Below, piece after piece: positions 44,788 through 47,988 of a stretch of 47,988 nucleotides of DNA. Position numbers and translations under genes: made by a program. Below the pieces are notes generated by a model. That model saw only the letters and a program-made list of their open reading frames with translations. It was not told the DNA's origin and did not search any database. Where the stretch lies: the NCBI GenBank assembly GCA_903845935.1, contig CAIMZI010000075.1:1-47988 (forward strand), written 5' to 3'. Each line of letters opens with the position of its first letter. The first letter of the stretch is position 1. This DNA comes from an uncultured beta proteobacterium. GTDB lineage: Bacteria > Pseudomonadota > Gammaproteobacteria > Burkholderiales > Burkholderiaceae_C.

Positions 44788-45360
44788 ATGAGCACCTCCA
44801 CTTTTTTCCTCGACCTGCGCTCGGCCTACCAGGCCGAACTCGACGACCTGGCCACCGACTCCGAGGGCCGTGACGTGCTGCGCAAACGGCTGACGGAGAA
44901 ACGCAAGGAACTGGGCTTTTTGCTGCAAATGATGGAGATCAGCCCGGAGATGGTGGCCGTCGTGCTGCACCAAGCCTTCCGTTTTACCAGCCCGGCCATG
45001 ATGGACCATGTGCTGGCGCAGGACGCCGATGAGCTGCCCGAGTGGGACAGCATCAGCGCCCAAATTGAAATCGCCGCCTGGGCCCGCGACATGGTGAAGA
45101 CCATTCTGGCGCAACCCATGGGCGACTGGTTCATGACCCTCGCCGCTGCCCTGGAATACATGCACCACAAGCCTTTGAGCGCCCAGGAGCGCGCGCAACT
45201 GGCTGGCCCTGTTAATAAAGATGAGGAAGACCAGGACGAGGTGCGCAACGAGCGCCATGACGACAACCACACCGAAGACCAAGACGAGGCCGATGCCCGC
45301 GCCCGCGAGGACGCCGGCAACGACTGGATGGTGGAACAAGGCTTTGACAGGAAAGACTAA
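44788..45360 (+). CDS. Uncharacterised protein with acidic tail, J-domain operon
   Basis: Not recognised. A 190-residue, largely helical soluble protein. Residues 1-140 contain regular amphipathic helices (AYQAELDDLATDSEGRDVLRK and on). Residues about 143-190 form a highly charged tail rich in Asp, Glu and His (NKDEEDQDEVRNERHDD). There is no signal peptide or membrane helix. It starts 21 bp after the J-domain gene and ends 2 bp before the next gene, so the three are almost certainly co-transcribed. It could be a client adaptor for the J-domain/Hsp70 pair; this is inference. Confidence 0.75.
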   Translation: MSTSTFFLDLRSAYQAELDDLATDSEGRDVLRKRLTEKRKELGFLLQMMEISPEMVAVVLHQAFRFTSPAMMDHVLAQDADELPEWDSISAQIEIAAWARDMVKTILAQPMGDWFMTLAAALEYMHHKPLSAQERAQLAGPVNKDEEDQDEVRNERHDDNHTEDQDEADARAREDAGNDWMVEQGFDRKD

Positions 45361-45362
45361 AA

Positions 45363-46118
45363 ATGACCGCACTTGCACTGATTGCCAAGACCCAGGCCCT
45401 GATTGCCTCAGGCGACATCGTGGCGGCCGAGGCCGCGCTGGTGGAGCTGGCCGATGAAGAGGGCGACCATGCCCTGCTGGTGGTGCTGGAGCAACTGCCG
45501 CCCAAGGACATCCTGGCCGTCATCCGCGAGTACGACAACTCCAAGGAGTCGGTGATCAACCTGCTGGTCACGCCCGAGCTGTTTGCCCGCGCCGTGGTCA
45601 TCGAAAAGCAGTACAAGGACCTGAGCCGCACCCATCTGCGCGGCATGGTCAACTCAGTCATATTCCGCGAAGGCGCCGACCCGGTGGAGTTCCTGACTGC
45701 CATTGGCGAGCTCGAAGGCGGCTCCGAGGCCCTGGCCGATTACTTTTCTGAGAAGTGGAGCCGCATCGAGGCCTTTGCCCGCAGCGGCACCTTTGATCCG
45801 ATGGAGGACGATGGCGAAATCCTGTCCGAGACGGCGCTGCTGGCCAGCGCCTTCGTCAAGCCGCGCGTGGAAGAGGACGAGATCGCCGACCAGGACTGGA
45901 TGCAACTGGCCTGGCTCTTGCGCCACGAATGCCAGGACCTGTTTATCGAGATGCTGCTGGTGCTGCGCGCCAAGGCCCGTGCCCATGACCTGGGCCTGGG
46001 CGAAGAGTTCGAAGCCGAAGAGGACGACGGCAAATTCGAAACCAGCGACACCGACCGCGGCAAGGCCACACCAGCGGCGCTGGACGCATTGGATGCAGAC
46101 GAAGAGTCGGCCATTTAG
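45363..46118 (+). CDS. Uncharacterised acidic helical protein, J-domain operon
   Basis: Not recognised. A 251-residue, strongly acidic, helical protein without signal peptide or membrane segment. The N-terminal part (ALIAKTQALIASGDIVAAEAALVELADEEG region) looks like a short helical-repeat start, as in TPR-like proteins. The C-terminal 45 residues are acidic and low in complexity (EEFEAEEDDGKFETSDTD). AGGAAAG precedes the start, which lies 2 bp after the upstream stop. The next gene follows after 6 bp. Acidic tails are shared with the gene before it, suggesting a common partner. Confidence 0.75.
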   Translation: MTALALIAKTQALIASGDIVAAEAALVELADEEGDHALLVVLEQLPPKDILAVIREYDNSKESVINLLVTPELFARAVVIEKQYKDLSRTHLRGMVNSVIFREGADPVEFLTAIGELEGGSEALADYFSEKWSRIEAFARSGTFDPMEDDGEILSETALLASAFVKPRVEEDEIADQDWMQLAWLLRHECQDLFIEMLLVLRAKARAHDLGLGEEFEAEEDDGKFETSDTDRGKATPAALDALDADEESAI

Positions 46119-46124
46119 TTGCCC

Positions 46125-47369
46125 ATGTCCGAATCGCTCACGCCATCCAACGCGGCGCCATCCCAGACCGTTGCGCTGTTTGACGCCCGCCCGTTTTTTG
46201 AAAAGGCGCTCGCCCATGGCCTGCAGCACGGCATCATAGCCCAGGCCAAGCTCGACGCCATACAGGCCGACGCGCCCAAGGGCATGGTGCAAATTGCGCG
46301 CTATTTCGGCAGCGAGTTCCTGCGCCCCGAGCTCGAAAAAGCGCGCGACCGCATCGTCAACCTGGTCAGTCTGAATCTGGAGCACAGCAGCGGAGGCGAC
46401 CTGAAGCGCGCGGCCGAGTCCCTGCGCGACCACAGCTTCATGTCGCGATCCAAGGCTGGCTCCGACATGCTCAAGGCCCTGATTGCCATGCCGCAAAGCA
46501 GCCACTTCGGAATGAACGAACAGGGCGGCTTCCGCGACGACCATATTCCGCAACTGGCCAAATGGTCGCTGCGCAGCCTGGCCGATTACCAGGCCGAACT
46601 GGCCAAGCGCCAGAAGGTGGCGCAGGTGATTGATGCCGCACTCTGGCTGGCCGACCACTTAGGCCTGGACGCCGATGATCTGGAAGACGCGGGTCGCGAT
46701 GCCGAGGCCGTGATTCGCACCGCCCTGCTGGTGCTGGCGCTCAAGCAGACGCAGCTGCCGGACTGGGTGGCGTTCCAGAAGATCATTGCCTTTCTGCGCA
46801 AGAAGGCGGCAGCCTCCAAGACCGCCAGCGTCGCCATTCCCCTGCCCAAAGAACTGCCGTCCGAATTCCGCGCGGTGGTCGATGGCGTGCGCAAGTCCGT
46901 GCTGGCCGATCTGCCCAAGATCCTGGACAGCAGCCTGCAGGCGCGCAAACTGTTCGACCAGACCCCCGCCTTTATGGGCCGCTACTTCTGGCTGGAAGAC
47001 GGCTTGAGCGAGGTTGACGACTTTGACCGCGCCGCATCCGCCGCCTGGAACAAGGCCACCGGCGGCCACAGCGACGACAGCTCGCTACTGACCCTGTTTT
47101 TATGCATAGCCTGCGGCAGCGCCCACAAGACCCTGCTCACCGCCAAGACCGCCGCCACCCTGGTGCGCAAGGTCCGCAAGAGCGGCTGGCAGCCGGAGCT
47201 GGTGGTGCCCTATATCCTGGCCAACGCGCCCGAGCAGCACCAGAGCGGCTACCTGCAGATGTGGCAAGACTTTTCCGAAGAAGCTCAAGGCCGCCTGCTA
47301 AGCGACCACGATGACAAGCTGTATGACGCCCTGGCCCTGCTGCGCCAGGAATGCAATGTCAGCGGCTAA
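46125..47369 (+). CDS. Uncharacterised protein, last gene of the J-domain operon
   Basis: Not recognised. A 414-residue soluble, helix-rich protein. The start is the ATG at 46125, six bases after the upstream stop; the in-frame TTG at 46119 is less likely. Regions worth noting are PKGMVQIARYFGSEFLRPELEKA (about 50-72, broken here only by length) and LTLFLCIACGSAHKTLLTAKTA (about 320-341), the only Cys-rich, hydrophobic segment. No nucleotide-binding or enzyme motif was seen. The genes downstream are a truncated CBS fragment and a converging regulator, so the operon ends here. Confidence 0.75.
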   Translation: MSESLTPSNAAPSQTVALFDARPFFEKALAHGLQHGIIAQAKLDAIQADAPKGMVQIARYFGSEFLRPELEKARDRIVNLVSLNLEHSSGGDLKRAAESLRDHSFMSRSKAGSDMLKALIAMPQSSHFGMNEQGGFRDDHIPQLAKWSLRSLADYQAELAKRQKVAQVIDAALWLADHLGLDADDLEDAGRDAEAVIRTALLVLALKQTQLPDWVAFQKIIAFLRKKAAASKTASVAIPLPKELPSEFRAVVDGVRKSVLADLPKILDSSLQARKLFDQTPAFMGRYFWLEDGLSEVDDFDRAASAAWNKATGGHSDDSSLLTLFLCIACGSAHKTLLTAKTAATLVRKVRKSGWQPELVVPYILANAPEQHQSGYLQMWQDFSEEAQGRLLSDHDDKLYDALALLRQECNVSG

Positions 47370-47394
47370 CAAACGGGCTTGACCCCTCCTGCGC

Positions 47395-47775
47395 TTGCAT
47401 AAGATCAAGTCCTTGCCAGTGGTGGATGCGTTTGGAAATCTGATTGGCATCGCGACCGTTGCAGATTTCTTGCGACAGATGGATGACACGTCCGCGGCCG
47501 GACTGGCGGTGCGTTTGCAAGGCTTTCTGCGCCGAACGCCCGGTCTCACTTCCGAGAAGGCTGAGGTGGTCGGGCAGATCATGACATCCGATGTTTTTAC
47601 AGCGACACCGCAAACGCCAGTCGCGCAATTGATTGCTCGCGTATCGGATAAAGGGTTGGCACATATTCCCGTGGTCGATGCCGGCCGAAAGGTGGTTGGC
47701 ATCGTGACCCAATCCGATATGTTGGCCGCACTGTATAAACGGCTTGCGATGTCCGAAGCAGTCCCACGGGCGTGA
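47395..47775 (+). pseudogene. 5'-truncated CBS-domain protein (HPP-CBS C-terminal remnant)
   Basis: About 126 codons encode the second half of one CBS motif (IKSLPVVDAFGNLIGIATVADFL) and one full CBS motif (VGQIMTSDVFTATPQTPVAQLI ... VGIVTQSDMLAALYKRL-like ending). Homologues are usually C-terminal parts of HPP-family membrane proteins. Here the N-terminal HPP domain and the start of the first CBS motif are missing; an in-frame TGA lies at 47380-47382, and only a TTG could serve as a start. It begins 26 bp after the previous gene and ends 4 bp before the converging regulator. Loss by deletion is likely. Confidence 0.7.
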
Positions 47776-47779
47776 GCGC

Positions 47780-47988
47780 CTAGGACTTCTTGTCGTCTGC
47801 TGTCCTGGCTTTAGTGGAGACGGGCATGGCCATTTTGCTGGTTTTCGCCCGATTGGCCGCAGGTGCAACCAAGTCTGCCAGGGTTACATCATCGAGTACC
47901 GCAAGAAAGCTATTGGTCGCCTGGTGCAGCACACCCTTGAGGCGGCACTGGGGGCTCAAACAGCATTGATTGGTTTGCGCGTTAAAAC
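47780..47988 (-). CDS. NsrR/Rrf2-family Fe-S transcriptional regulator, partial (C-terminus)
   Basis: The window shows only the last 68 codons of a leftward gene that continues past the right edge. The segment NQCCLSPQCRLKGVLHQA has the cysteine pattern of the Fe-S cluster site of Rrf2 regulators, closest to NsrR (C...C.L with a following helix FLAVLDDVTLADLV). NsrR senses nitric oxide through its cluster and represses detoxification genes. A Lys/Ala/Ser-rich tail of about 30 residues follows. The HTH is outside the window, so NsrR rather than another Rrf2 member is a family-level inference. Confidence 0.8.
   Translation of the reverse strand, partial: FNAQTNQCCLSPQCRLKGVLHQATNSFLAVLDDVTLADLVAPAANRAKTSKMAMPVSTKARTADDKKS

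Overview
The window looks like chromosomal DNA from a GC-rich betaproteobacterium, most likely Burkholderiales, family Comamonadaceae (Rhodoferax/Polaromonas-like). This is inferred from the box plus gentisate aromatic-acid clusters, the protein sequences, and GC-rich hairpin repeats of a kind common in that family. No tRNA, rRNA, CRISPR array, transposase or phage gene was seen. Genes are tightly packed, with many 1-8 bp start/stop overlaps. The only gene-free stretches above 150 bases are the boxB-boxA spacer, the msrP-cytochrome c4 spacer and the metK leader; none exceeds 300 bases.

Positions 1-16688 hold an aerobic benzoyl-CoA (box) benzoate degradation locus. A leftward operon encodes a DUF4863 protein, the semialdehyde dehydrogenase BoxD, benzoate-CoA ligase, an alpha/beta hydrolase, and the first parts of a branched-chain-amino-acid-type ABC transporter (binding protein, LivH; the rest lies beyond the left edge). 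The regulator gene boxR is divergent. The rightward operon boxC-boxB-boxA, enoyl-CoA hydratase, 3-hydroxyacyl-CoA dehydrogenase, MaoC hydratase and 3-oxoadipyl-CoA thiolase completes the route from benzoyl-CoA to succinyl-CoA and acetyl-CoA. The most striking feature is an 81-bp in-frame insertion in boxC. It resembles an intergenic hairpin repeat and has a relative at the left edge of the window.

Positions 16709-25961 hold a gentisate pathway. A LysR regulator faces an operon for gentisate 1,2-dioxygenase, fumarylpyruvate hydrolase, 3-hydroxybenzoate 6-hydroxylase, maleylpyruvate isomerase and a complete five-gene ABC uptake system. A perfect 15-bp palindrome lies about 65 bp upstream of the predicted operon start, where LysR proteins usually bind. 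A hemerythrin-like protein follows.

Positions 26635-33531 are housekeeping: frataxin CyaY, the small lipoprotein LptM, the MsrPQ periplasmic methionine sulfoxide repair system, a diheme cytochrome c4 with a clear terminator, the ribosome-assembly GTPase EngB, two lipid A-type acyltransferases, and metK behind a 181-bp leader.

Positions 33560-44453 are envelope genes. They comprise a GT9 glycosyltransferase, a GtrA-like flippase, an ArnT/PMT-like glycosyltransferase, a leftward operon (DUF748 giant protein, PaiB-like flavin protein, sialidase-like protein, membrane protein) and a TIGR03790-family secreted protein. Positions 44467-47369 carry a small J-domain protein followed by three closely spaced genes of unknown function, a candidate uncharacterised chaperone-linked module. 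The window ends with a truncated CBS-domain fragment and the C-terminus of an NsrR/Rrf2-type Fe-S regulator.
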